A stretch of 64,000 nt of DNA from the NCBI RefSeq assembly GCF_001187785.1, contig NZ_CP012154.1, positions 242,501 through 306,500 on the forward strand. Reading direction: 5' to 3'. The notes under the pieces were generated by a model. That model ran no database searches and had not been told where the DNA came from. It was given only the letters and a program-made list of their open reading frames with translations. Source of the stretch: Wenzhouxiangella marina (GTDB lineage: Bacteria; Pseudomonadota; Gammaproteobacteria; Xanthomonadales; Wenzhouxiangellaceae). Positions 36,468 through 47,059 of this stretch are shown here, one piece after another (position 1 is the stretch's first letter; each line of letters begins with the position of its first letter). A program made the translations under genes and the position numbers.

Positions 36468-36643
36468 TGCTTCGGGGCGCCCACGGTTGCGCGCTTCACT
36501 CAGTGTGGCGACGCGCCCCCCGTTGACCGCTGCGCGGCGGTCGCCTGGCGCCGGTACGGTCGGAAAAGTATAAACGGGCGCGGAGCTTCGCGGCGCGGGG
36601 GAGGATCGTGAGTCGTCGTCGCTGCGGCGGCAGGCTGGCGCTT

Positions 36644-38314
36644 TCATGGCGAGGTCGGGGTCTCGAATCGATCCTGGAACAGGGATCCAGCTCGCCACTG
36701 GTAGGCCCCGGCATCGGGGGCCGGGCCGCGCGGAAGGCCAAGGATGTCCCGCGGGCTCGATGCGGTCGGATGGCCCGCGCCGACCATGGGGGCGTCGGCG
36801 CCGCTGGCCTCGAGACGGAAACCCGGCGGGTCGAGAAAGCCCGGTGCCTCGGTGCTGGAATGAAGATCGAAGCCGCTGCTGGACTGCCATTGTGCAAGCG
36901 AGCCTTGCCCGTCCGCCCACTCGAAGGCCCCCTGGCTGGCATGACAGTGATTGTGGTCCACCGCCTGATAGCGTTCTGCGGGCAGATCCAGTTCGAAGCA
37001 GTCGAAGCCCGGACCGCCATCGTTCCGGATCGCGTTGCTGACGAGCTCGTGGGCTCCGCCTTCGCCGCCCAGGCGAATGCCGGTGCCACCCGCCTCGGGC
37101 CCGAACCAGATCGAGTTGTTGCGAATCGTCACCTGGTCCATGACCTGATCGTTGGCCATCCGAGCGCGGTTGGGAGCGGCGATGCCGATGCTGGAGAAGC
37201 TGCTGAGGGCTTGTTCCTGGACGATGACATTGTTCTCGATCAGGCAGTGGTTGCAAGCGGCGATACCGATGGCCTGGTTGCCGACGTTTCGCACGGTATT
37301 GCCTCGAATCACCACATCGGAAAAGGCCTCGGCCTCTCCCGCATAGCCCGGGTCGACGCTGATGCCCCAGCAGCCACCGGCGGCGGCACCCGGCAACTCC
37401 CAGACTTCATTGCCCTCGATGAGCAGGTCGGAATGGCGACCGTGCACGACCAGCGACACCGCCCGGCAGACTCCTTCCTCGTCGAGCGCGGAACGATGCA
37501 GTCGATTTCGGAGCACGCGCATGCCGGTGACGAGGCCGTCCGAGGTATCGCTCAGATAGATGTTGTGGTCGAAGACCGCCAGGCTGCCATTGTTCTCGAA
37601 GTGGCTGTCCCGGATCTCGCTGCCATTCGACGAACCCAGCCAGCCGAAGGCCTGATTGTCGAGCACGGTGGCCTGCTCGAGCACGATGCGTTCATTCCTC
37701 CCGTCACAGCCAGGCACGGGGCTGCAGTCGTTGGCGCCGGCCAGGTACACGCCGATCCGGAAGCCGACGATTTCCACGTCCCGGATCAGGACGTCGTCAA
37801 CGTCGTTCTGGATGAAGAAGCCATAGCCGGTGGGCGTGGTCGAGTGGATCACCAGGCTTTCGAACACATAGCCCTCTTCCTGCTCGGCCGTGCCGCCGTC
37901 GGCCAGGCTGAAGCCATGGCCGCCGTCGTTGCGCAGCAGAAAGGGCCGCGGCGCGGGCTCGGAGAGCTGCGCTGGTTGATAGGCGCCGACGCGGCAGGCC
38001 TGCTCGGCCGTGCAGGCGGAATTGATCCAGCGCTCCCCGGCGCCGTCGATGGTCCAGGCGCCGCCACGACAGAAGCGCAGTTCGTCCCCGGGCGAGAGCT
38101 GAGCGAAGGCCTGGCGCGCCCGTTCATAGCTTTGCCATGGCAAGTCGGCAGTACCGGGCTGCTCATCGCTGCCTGCCTGACAGCCCGGCTGTGCGCCGCT
38201 GGCACAATCGCAGACATGAAAGCTGGCCGCCTGCGCTGCTGGGTAGAGCATCAGCCCGAGCAGTGGAAAGAGAAGGGAAGCTGGGAATCGGGTCCGATTC
38301 GGGCCTGCACGCAT
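36644..38314 (-). CDS. Secreted right-handed parallel beta-helix protein
   Basis: A 556-residue exported protein: signal peptide (about 1-30; LLFPLLGLMLYPAAQA), Cys-rich N-terminal part (VCDCASGAQPGCQ), then beta-helix rungs typical of pectate-lyase-like/NosD-like repeats (NTVRNVGNQAIGIAACNHCLIENN, VLDNQAFGWLGSSNG). The C-terminus SLFQDRFETPTSP repeats the F-x-D-R-F-E tail of the CSLREA protein. It may bind or cut a polysaccharide, or be structural. It lies downstream, not upstream, of nothing obviously related except the ECF/kinase pair. Confidence 0.75.
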   Translation of the reverse strand: MRAGPNRTRFPASLLFPLLGLMLYPAAQAASFHVCDCASGAQPGCQAGSDEQPGTADLPWQSYERARQAFAQLSPGDELRFCRGGAWTIDGAGERWINSACTAEQACRVGAYQPAQLSEPAPRPFLLRNDGGHGFSLADGGTAEQEEGYVFESLVIHSTTPTGYGFFIQNDVDDVLIRDVEIVGFRIGVYLAGANDCSPVPGCDGRNERIVLEQATVLDNQAFGWLGSSNGSEIRDSHFENNGSLAVFDHNIYLSDTSDGLVTGMRVLRNRLHRSALDEEGVCRAVSLVVHGRHSDLLIEGNEVWELPGAAAGGCWGISVDPGYAGEAEAFSDVVIRGNTVRNVGNQAIGIAACNHCLIENNVIVQEQALSSFSSIGIAAPNRARMANDQVMDQVTIRNNSIWFGPEAGGTGIRLGGEGGAHELVSNAIRNDGGPGFDCFELDLPAERYQAVDHNHCHASQGAFEWADGQGSLAQWQSSSGFDLHSSTEAPGFLDPPGFRLEASGADAPMVGAGHPTASSPRDILGLPRGPAPDAGAYQWRAGSLFQDRFETPTSP

Positions 38315-38435
38315 GGGAAAACGCTGTCCTTGGTCAGTCTGAAACCGGAAATACGCAGCCGGAGCAGAAACCCGCCAAGCTGGACAGGCGGCGGGAGGGA
38401 CGTGTCTGTGGTGAACGCTCGAAGCGAGCGTACGT

Positions 38436-40556
38436 TCAGGGGCGGAAGCGCTCGATCAGGGCTTCGGCGGGCATGGCCCGTCCGAACAGGAAGCCCTGAG
38501 CGAGGTCACAGCCGCGATCGGTAAGCAGCTGCAGCTGTTCGGTCGATTCCACGCCTTCGGCGATGACCTGCATGTCGATGGAGTGGGCCATGGCGATGAT
38601 CGCGGAGGTCAGTGCCAGGTCATTCGCGTCGGTCAGCAGATCGGCGATGAAGCTGCGGTCGATCTTGACCCCGTCGACCTGGACCTGGCGGAGGTGGCTC
38701 AGGCCCGAGAAACCGGTGCCGAAATCGTCCAGCCAGATGCCGACGCCATGCTGGCGGAGGGTGCCGAGAATCTCCGAGGCCAGGAACTGATCGTGCAGCA
38801 GGCTGCTTTCGGTCAACTCGACACTCAACAGCTCGGGCGGCAGGCCGCTGTTTTCCAGGGCCTGAAGCACCCGCTGATCCAGGCCGCGTTTGAGCATCTG
38901 ACGTCCCGAGACGTTGACGGCCACGCGCACCCCCGGCAGTTCGCTCTGCCAGGCCTGCGCATCCTGGCAGGCGGTATCAATGGCCTGTGCGCCCAATTCA
39001 TCGATCAGGCTGCTGGCCTCGGCGACGGCCACGAACTGCTCGGGCGGCACATCGCCCAGCTCGGGGTGGTGCCAGCGCAGCAGGGCCTCGGCGCCGACCA
39101 GGCGGCTGGTCTTCACTTCGACGATCGGCTGGTAAGCGACGCGCAGTTCGCCGGCCTCCATGGCCTGGCGCAGATCCTGCTCGAGCAGTAGCAGCCGATC
39201 AGCGGCCAGGGTCAGCTTGTCGCTGTAGAAGGCGTAGCCATTCTTGCCCTGAACCTTGGCCTGGTACATGGCCAGGTCGCCGCACTTGAGCAGCAATTTG
39301 GAATTGTGGGCGTCGTCGGGGTAGCAGGTGATGCCGATGCTGGCGCTCAGATGTACGCGCTGGCGTCCGGCCGTGAAGGCCTGCTTGAGCGCCTCGAGAA
39401 TCCGCTCGGCGAGGCGACGACAGCGCTGGCCGATCTCTCCGCCGGACACCAGGGCGACGAACTCGTCGCCGCCCAGGCGCGCGATCAGGGTTCGATCGTT
39501 GCCGGCATCCTGGCCGGATCGTGATGCACAGTCCCGCAGCCGCCTGGCCACTTCGATCAGAACCTCGTCGCCGGCATCGTGGCCGAGGGTGTCGTTGATT
39601 CGCTTGAAGTCATCCAGATCGATGAACATCAGGCCCATGGGTCGACCGGTGCCTGCGTATTCGTTCAGCGTGTCATCGAGCAGCTCCCGAAACATCAGGC
39701 GGTTGGGCAGGCCGGTCAATGCGTCCTGATAGGCGAGCTTCCGGATCGCCTGGTCGTGCGCTTCGATGGTGTCGGTCATGTGGCCGAAGGAGCGGACGAG
39801 ATCGCCCAGCTCGTCCCTGCGCCCGCTGTGCAGTTCGATGGCGTCGAAGCGGCCGGCCTCGAGGTTCCGCACCGCTGCAGCAAGGTCCCGGATCGGTCGA
39901 ACGAGGCCGCGGCCGACCAGCCAGCCCAGCAGGATCGCGACCACCATCAACAGCAGGAAGGCCAGCAGCAGCACGCGCAATTGCTCGACGAAGATCGACT
40001 GCACCCGTTCGCCGAGCATCTGCTGGCGTTCGCCGATGGCGAGCTCAGAGGCGGAGCGTGAAACACCGATGCGGACGCCGCCGATCACCTCCTGGCCCAG
40101 GTGCACGGGTTGACTGATGTCGACGACCGACTCGCTCCATTGTGCAAGCCGCTCGTCCGAGCCGATCACCGCCGCGGCCAGCGTATCGTTCATCACTTCG
40201 CCGAAGCGTTCGACCGTGTCCGTGCCGTCGTGCAGGATGCGACCGTCTCGATCGTAGATCAGGACGTACTCGATGTCGTCCTGCTCGAGCGCGGAGGTCG
40301 CCAGCCCGTGCAGTCCCTGCAGATCGTAGTAATAGATCAGGTTGGGCAGTCCATCGGCAATGAAGCTGGCCGCCAGTTGGCCGCGGCGCTCCAGGTCGAT
40401 CACGGCCTGCTCGTGCATCGTGTCGGTGGCGTTGCGGACCAGCTCCAGCTGGCTGCGACTGCCCATCACCCAGAGCGTGGTCAGCACCAGCAGCAAGACC
40501 AGCACGGCGGCGATCAGGCCGAGGACCAGCTTCCGCTGCAGGCCGCCGAGCATCAT
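38436..40556 (-). CDS. Membrane GGDEF-EAL cyclic-di-GMP protein
   Basis: A 706-residue inner-membrane protein: TM1 (about 9-31), periplasmic sensor region (32-193), TM2 (about 194-216), HAMP (about 217-268), GGDEF domain (about 275-440; intact GGDEF at 362-366, no RxxD I-site directly before it), and EAL domain (about 455-700) with EAL (490-492), NVSG, ELTES, DDFGTG, VKIDRSF, EGVE and QGFLFG. All residues for phosphodiesterase activity appear present, so it may make and/or break c-di-GMP. It overlaps the PhnD-like gene by ATGA, so the binding protein probably gates it. A hairpin (38416-38430) downstream lacks a U-run. Confidence 0.92.
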   Translation of the reverse strand: MMLGGLQRKLVLGLIAAVLVLLLVLTTLWVMGSRSQLELVRNATDTMHEQAVIDLERRGQLAASFIADGLPNLIYYYDLQGLHGLATSALEQDDIEYVLIYDRDGRILHDGTDTVERFGEVMNDTLAAAVIGSDERLAQWSESVVDISQPVHLGQEVIGGVRIGVSRSASELAIGERQQMLGERVQSIFVEQLRVLLLAFLLLMVVAILLGWLVGRGLVRPIRDLAAAVRNLEAGRFDAIELHSGRRDELGDLVRSFGHMTDTIEAHDQAIRKLAYQDALTGLPNRLMFRELLDDTLNEYAGTGRPMGLMFIDLDDFKRINDTLGHDAGDEVLIEVARRLRDCASRSGQDAGNDRTLIARLGGDEFVALVSGGEIGQRCRRLAERILEALKQAFTAGRQRVHLSASIGITCYPDDAHNSKLLLKCGDLAMYQAKVQGKNGYAFYSDKLTLAADRLLLLEQDLRQAMEAGELRVAYQPIVEVKTSRLVGAEALLRWHHPELGDVPPEQFVAVAEASSLIDELGAQAIDTACQDAQAWQSELPGVRVAVNVSGRQMLKRGLDQRVLQALENSGLPPELLSVELTESSLLHDQFLASEILGTLRQHGVGIWLDDFGTGFSGLSHLRQVQVDGVKIDRSFIADLLTDANDLALTSAIIAMAHSIDMQVIAEGVESTEQLQLLTDRGCDLAQGFLFGRAMPAEALIERFRP

Positions 40557-41503
40557 TCCAGCGATTGCCGCACGCGCGCGGCCAGACGACGCAGGGTGGC
40601 CAGCTGGGCGAGCGTTTCTTCGTCCGGCAGGGTGAAGCGTTCGGTTCGGAAGTAGTTCGACAGGGCCGGTGCTGCGGCCGGATCGCTGGCGGCGGCCAGC
40701 AGCACCTCGCGAAGCCGTCGGCGGATCTCGGGATCGAGGCTGCCGCGCACCAGTTCCAGTGCTCGAGGATAGTCCGGGCTTCGATCGATGATCCGCAGGT
40801 CGGCGGCATAGGCCGGTACGGGTTCGATCAGGGTCTCCCAGTCCTGATTGCTGATGGCGGCGGCGTCGACGATCCGTTTGTGCACCCAGGCGACCGAATT
40901 GGTTTCTGTGCCGGTGAAGGCGTAGCCCACGAAGTCCGGGCTGGGTCGGTCGAGGGGAGACAGAAGCACCGCGACGTCGAGCTGGGCCTCGAGCAGCATG
41001 CCGGCCGGGACCAGGTAGGCGCTGGTCGACATCGGGTGCTGGAAGCCGACCGAGTGTCCACGCAGCGCGTCCAGGTTCTCGATGCCGCTGTCGCGTCGGA
41101 CCACGAACAGGCTCTGATACTGGGAACGTCCGCCGCGCCATCCCTTCAGCAGCAGCTCGGCGCCCCCGCGATCGATCATCGCCACCGAAGCGCCGGCCGT
41201 CTCGGTCACCCAGTCGACACGGCCCTGGCGCAGGTAGCTGATCATCGCCTGGCCGTCGCGGGCCATCAGGATGCGCCCTTCGCGGATCCCGACATCGCCC
41301 AAGCGTTCGACAACGTAGTCGAGCAGAGGCTTCAGGCGATCGTAGTGCGCCGCCGGATCGTCGCTGACCCGGCCGATGACCAGCACGTGCTGATCCTCAC
41401 GACCGTACGCGGCACTGCCCAGGAGCAGCACCAGCAGAAACAGGCCTAGCCATCGGTGGAGGCCGGAAACGATCACCAACGCCTCGCGGTGCGGTCGAGC
41501 CAC
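40553..41503 (-). CDS. PhnD/SsuA-type periplasmic substrate-binding protein
   Basis: A 316-residue exported protein: signal peptide (about 1-35; WLGLFLLVLLLGSAAYG), then a two-lobe PhnD-like binding fold. Landmarks: VIGRVSDDPAAHYDRLKPLLDYV, the VDWVTETAG and YQSLFVVRRDSGIE segments, and RGHSVGFQHPMSTSAYLVPA that in PhnD lines the ligand pocket. No ABC permease or ATPase is nearby; the next gene, overlapping by ATGA, is a GGDEF-EAL sensor, so a signalling rather than a transport role is likely. GTG start. Ligand unknown. Confidence 0.85.
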   Translation of the reverse strand: MARPHREALVIVSGLHRWLGLFLLVLLLGSAAYGREDQHVLVIGRVSDDPAAHYDRLKPLLDYVVERLGDVGIREGRILMARDGQAMISYLRQGRVDWVTETAGASVAMIDRGGAELLLKGWRGGRSQYQSLFVVRRDSGIENLDALRGHSVGFQHPMSTSAYLVPAGMLLEAQLDVAVLLSPLDRPSPDFVGYAFTGTETNSVAWVHKRIVDAAAISNQDWETLIEPVPAYAADLRIIDRSPDYPRALELVRGSLDPEIRRRLREVLLAAASDPAAAPALSNYFRTERFTLPDEETLAQLATLRRLAARVRQSLE

Positions 41504-41552
41504 GATTCTACTCTGACTTGGGAGGTTCCTCGCATGGTGGTGAGGCGCTTGC

Positions 41553-42452
41553 CTACAGCCCGCGCGCCCAATCCGGTCTGAGGCCCGCCTGGTCCGGCCG
41601 TTCGATGGCTTGCCTGAGCTGGGTCAGCAGGCGGGACTTGTCTCGGCCCAGCTGACCCTTGAGGGCCAGCCAGTTCGAGGCATGGTCCGAGCGGAACTCG
41701 GTGCGCTCGAGCTCGAGTGCCTCGAGCAGGCACTCCATTTCCCGGAACAGGCCTGGCCGATCCAGCGGCTCCCACTCGGGGAAGCGTTCGCGGAAGCGGA
41801 CTTCGCCCTGCGGAAAGCTCACGACCAGGGTGGCCAGGTATTCGGGCTGGGTGGTATTGGCCAGGCGGGCCGAATTCTCGGCGTGGCGCAGCGAGTGAAT
41901 CCGGCCGCCGAGGCCGTTCAGGATCATTACGGAGCGGACGATGCCGGCTTGCCCGAGCTTGTCGAGCGCATCCCTGGTGGAGTCGAAGGTCTCGCACTTG
42001 TCGACCTTGTCCAGCACCAGGTCATCGCCCGATTCGGCGCCGACATAGGCGATGCCCAGGCCGGCTTCGCGCAGCTCGGTCAGCTCCTGGACGGACTTGC
42101 GTTTCAGATTCCGCGGCAGGCAGTAGCTGCCGACTCGCTCGATGCCGGGAAAGTGTTCCCTGATGGCCTCGAGGATGCGCATCAGACGGTGCGTCGGCAG
42201 GACCAGGGCATCGCCGTCGGCGAGAAAGATCCGCCGAACCCGGTGGCCAAACATCGCGCCGGATCTCCGGATGGTCTCCAGCACCTCGCCCTCCTCGCGG
42301 GCGCGGAATTTCTTCTGCGGCTGGGTGTACATCTCGCAGAAGGTGCAGCGATTCCAGGAGCAGCCGTCGGTCACCGGCAGGATCAGCGAACGGGCCTCGC
42401 TGGGCGGTCGGAAGACGGGCTCGACGTAACGGATGGGCAGGTCTGGATGCAT
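41553..42452 (-). CDS. Radical SAM protein, function unknown
   Basis: A 299-residue cytosolic enzyme with a CxxxxCxxC-type cluster motif read CSWNRCTFC (Cys31, Cys36, Cys39 approximately) after LILPVTDG, followed by the DGDALVLP SAM-binding region and VGAESGDD. The C-terminal FRSDHASNWLALKG is a conserved tag of this uncharacterised group (COG1032-related). It is 2 nt downstream of DUF1415 and probably co-translated. Substrate unknown; a role in tRNA or cofactor modification is only a guess. Confidence 0.8.
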   Translation of the reverse strand: MHPDLPIRYVEPVFRPPSEARSLILPVTDGCSWNRCTFCEMYTQPQKKFRAREEGEVLETIRRSGAMFGHRVRRIFLADGDALVLPTHRLMRILEAIREHFPGIERVGSYCLPRNLKRKSVQELTELREAGLGIAYVGAESGDDLVLDKVDKCETFDSTRDALDKLGQAGIVRSVMILNGLGGRIHSLRHAENSARLANTTQPEYLATLVVSFPQGEVRFRERFPEWEPLDRPGLFREMECLLEALELERTEFRSDHASNWLALKGQLGRDKSRLLTQLRQAIERPDQAGLRPDWARGL

Positions 42453-42454
42453 GC

Positions 42455-43018
42455 TCAGCCCGCCGTTCTGCCACTGGCCAGACCCCGGCAGCCCTCGAGG
42501 CCGAGCTCGCGCAGGGTGCGGATGTTGCGTTCGTAGATCGCGTCGGGGTCGCGGATGTTGTCGGTCGCGGCTTCGATGCTGGCTTCGCGCAGCAGGTGCA
42601 GCATCGGAAAGGGCGAGCGATTGGTGAAGTTCGCCGGATCGTCGGCGGGCGTGTCGGCGAATTGGTAGCGCGGGTGAAAGCTGGCGACCTGGATCACGCC
42701 GGCCAGCCCCATGCCCTCGACCAGGCGATCGGCGATGTCGAGGAAATCGTTGTACTCGAAGAAATCGTTCAGCACGAAGGGGTGAATCAGCAGGCTGGTT
42801 TCCAGTTCCACGGGGTCGGCGCGCTGAAGGCGCAGCAGTTCCTCGCCGAGGTCCTCGGCCAACGCTTCGATGCCGTCCGCCTCGCTGACCGACAGGCGAA
42901 CGCGATCCTCCCGCCAGGGGCGGCCGGCGAAGGGGCAGAGGTTGAGGCCGATCACCGCGCGTTCGATCCAGGCGCGGGTGGCGGCGATCGCGGTGTCGGC
43001 AGAAAGTGGTTCGGTCAT
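42455..43018 (-). CDS. DUF1415 family protein
   Basis: A 187-residue cytosolic protein with the DUF1415 pattern: TRAWIERAVIGLNLCPFAGRP near the start, HPFVLNDFFEYNDFLDIAD in the middle and QVASFHPRYQF with NRSPFPMLHLLRE later. Found widely in Gammaproteobacteria, without known activity. It is first of a two-gene unit with the radical SAM gene (2-nt gap). It is divergent from the crotonase, with 110 nt between them. Confidence 0.88.
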   Translation of the reverse strand: MTEPLSADTAIAATRAWIERAVIGLNLCPFAGRPWREDRVRLSVSEADGIEALAEDLGEELLRLQRADPVELETSLLIHPFVLNDFFEYNDFLDIADRLVEGMGLAGVIQVASFHPRYQFADTPADDPANFTNRSPFPMLHLLREASIEAATDNIRDPDAIYERNIRTLRELGLEGCRGLASGRTAG

Positions 43019-43128
43019 CGGTCGGTGCCGCTGGTAGCTCGGGGCGCCAAGTCTACACCTCGGCGCCCCGAGGATCAGGCGTGGCGGGTTAATATCATGA
43101 TCGTTTCCGCCAGACCTTCGGAGTGTTC

Positions 43129-43959
43129 ATGTCCAGCGCCTTCCCCGAATTCAAGTCCTGCCGCATCGAGCGGTATTCCGACCGCGTTGCCGAGCTGGTC
43201 CTGACCGGGCCCGCGCGGGGGAACGCCATGGGGCCGGATTTCTGGCGCGAACTGCCGCAGGCGGTGGCCGCTGCGGAAGCCGAGGCCGAACTGCGCTGCC
43301 TAATCGTGCGCGGCGAGGGCGAGCATTTCAGCTACGGCCTCGATCTGCCGGGCATGGCGGCGGAGATGGGCCCGATGCTGCAGGACGGGGCGGCGGGCCG
43401 TGCCCGGATCGTTGCCGCGGCAGCGGCCATGGTGTCCGGCTTCGATGCCCTGGCATCCAGCCGCCTGCCGGTCGTGGCGGCCATCGACGGCTGGTGCATC
43501 GGCGCCGGCATCGAAATGATCGCGGCCTGTGACCTTCGCCTGGCCAGTCGCCAGGCGAGATTCGCCCTGCGCGAGGTCAAGGTCGGAATCGTCCCCGATC
43601 TCGGAGGCATCCAGCGTCTGCCTCATCTGATCGGCGAGGGCTGGACCCGCGAGCTGGCCCTGACCGGTGACGAGATCGACGCCGAGCAGGCCCGTTCGAT
43701 CGGCCTGGTGACCCACTGCTTCGAGGATGGAGAAGCCTTGTTGGCGGTCGCCCGCGAGCGAGCGACCTCGATCGCGGCGAACCCGCCGCTGGTGACGGCC
43801 GGGATCAAGCAGGTGATGAACGCCAGGATCAGCGGCCCGGTCAGTCACGGCAACCGCGAAGCGGCCACGCTCAACGGCATGCTGATGCAGTCGGAGGACT
43901 TCGCCGAGGCCATGCAGGCCTTCATGCAGAAGCGCCCGCCCGAGTTCAAAGGGCGCTGA
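43129..43959 (+). CDS. Enoyl-CoA hydratase/isomerase (crotonase) family protein
   Basis: A 276-residue cytosolic crotonase. The oxyanion-hole pair is in GEHFSYGLDL and DGWCIGAGIEM, and VKVGIVPDLGGIQRLPHLIG holds the catalytic Glu/Asp region (an Asp at VPDLG, the place of the second acidic residue in delta3,5-dienoyl-CoA isomerases). The Asp and the isomerase-like spacing favour ECH1-type delta3,5-delta2,4-dienoyl-CoA isomerase, but this is tentative. GGAG lies 5 nt before the ATG used. It ends 6 nt before the spermidine-synthase-like gene. Confidence 0.87.
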   Translation: MSSAFPEFKSCRIERYSDRVAELVLTGPARGNAMGPDFWRELPQAVAAAEAEAELRCLIVRGEGEHFSYGLDLPGMAAEMGPMLQDGAAGRARIVAAAAAMVSGFDALASSRLPVVAAIDGWCIGAGIEMIAACDLRLASRQARFALREVKVGIVPDLGGIQRLPHLIGEGWTRELALTGDEIDAEQARSIGLVTHCFEDGEALLAVARERATSIAANPPLVTAGIKQVMNARISGPVSHGNREAATLNGMLMQSEDFAEAMQAFMQKRPPEFKGR

Positions 43960-43965
43960 TCGACT

Positions 43966-44649
43966 ATGCCTCGCTCCGAACTGCTCGCGACCGCCATCAT
44001 CCCGGACACGCGCTCGAAGCTGATGCTCTATCGGCATCAGGACAAATTCTCGATCGTCATCCCGGGTCGGGGCGAGTTGATGAACACCCGGGTCCACGGC
44101 TCGGAAATCGCCCTGGCGGAGCTGGCCTGTGCGCATCTGAAGAACAAGGAGCGTGCCCGCGTGCTGGTCGGGGGGCTGGGGATGGGCTTTACCCAGGCGG
44201 CGGCCCTGGGCGTGCTCGGGTCGGACGCGGAAGTCGTGGTCGCCGAACTGGTGCCGGAAGTCGTCGAGTGGAATCGCGAATACATGGGCGAAGCGTCGGG
44301 CCACCCGCTCGCCGACCCGCGCAGCACGGTCTACGTCGGCGATGTCGCCGGCATCCTCAAGGACTGCGGCTCCGGTTTCGACGCGATCATGATGGACGTC
44401 GACAACGGGCCCTCGGCGATGATTCGTCGGGAGAACGACTGGCTCTACACGGAGACCGGTCTGTCGGTCACCCGCCAGGCGCTCCGGCCCGGCGGCGTGC
44501 TGGCGGTCTGGTCCGCGGGGCCCGATCGCCAGTTCCAGGCGCGGCTCAAGCGCGCCGGATTCAAGGTCGAGGAACGCATCGTTCGCCCGCACCGCGCCGG
44601 CAAGGGCGCGCGCCACTACATCTGGCTGGCCAGGGTCTCGGGGGCTTGA
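43966..44649 (+). CDS. Spermidine synthase-like methyltransferase-fold protein
   Basis: A 227-residue cytosolic protein with the Rossmann spermidine synthase fold: VLVGGLGMGFTQAAAL (SAM-binding glycine loop), VVVAELVPEVVEWNREYM, and MMDVDNGPSAM in place of the GTDSSDP-like catalytic strand. It lacks the usual DxxxPVGP active-site loop and the N-terminal strand domain of SpeE, so aminopropyl transfer is uncertain. Co-directional with and 6 nt from the crotonase gene. Function unknown. Confidence 0.72.
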   Translation: MPRSELLATAIIPDTRSKLMLYRHQDKFSIVIPGRGELMNTRVHGSEIALAELACAHLKNKERARVLVGGLGMGFTQAAALGVLGSDAEVVVAELVPEVVEWNREYMGEASGHPLADPRSTVYVGDVAGILKDCGSGFDAIMMDVDNGPSAMIRRENDWLYTETGLSVTRQALRPGGVLAVWSAGPDRQFQARLKRAGFKVEERIVRPHRAGKGARHYIWLARVSGA

Positions 44650-44669
44650 ATCGATCGGGAGAAAGGAAG

Positions 44670-46998
<2,329 letters not shown>

Positions 46999-47059
46999 AC
47001 GCCGGAACAGTGCCGACTGATCACCGCCAAGCTGCCCGTCGGCTCAACTGACGGTGAGC

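Noticed and set aside
36468-37256. Upstream extension of the ECF sigma factor to 452 residues
   Set aside because: The extension overlaps the beta-helix gene and lacks homology to sigma factors; the normal family start is MTPNDFD at 36467.
36608-38524. 638-codon plus-strand frame opposite the beta-helix gene
   Set aside because: The minus strand has a signal peptide and beta-helix repeats; the plus product is unfamiliar and has no ribosome site.
40557-41141. Upstream extension of the GGDEF-EAL gene to 901 residues
   Set aside because: It overlaps the PhnD-like gene in another frame; the ATGA start with a membrane helix is the sensible start.
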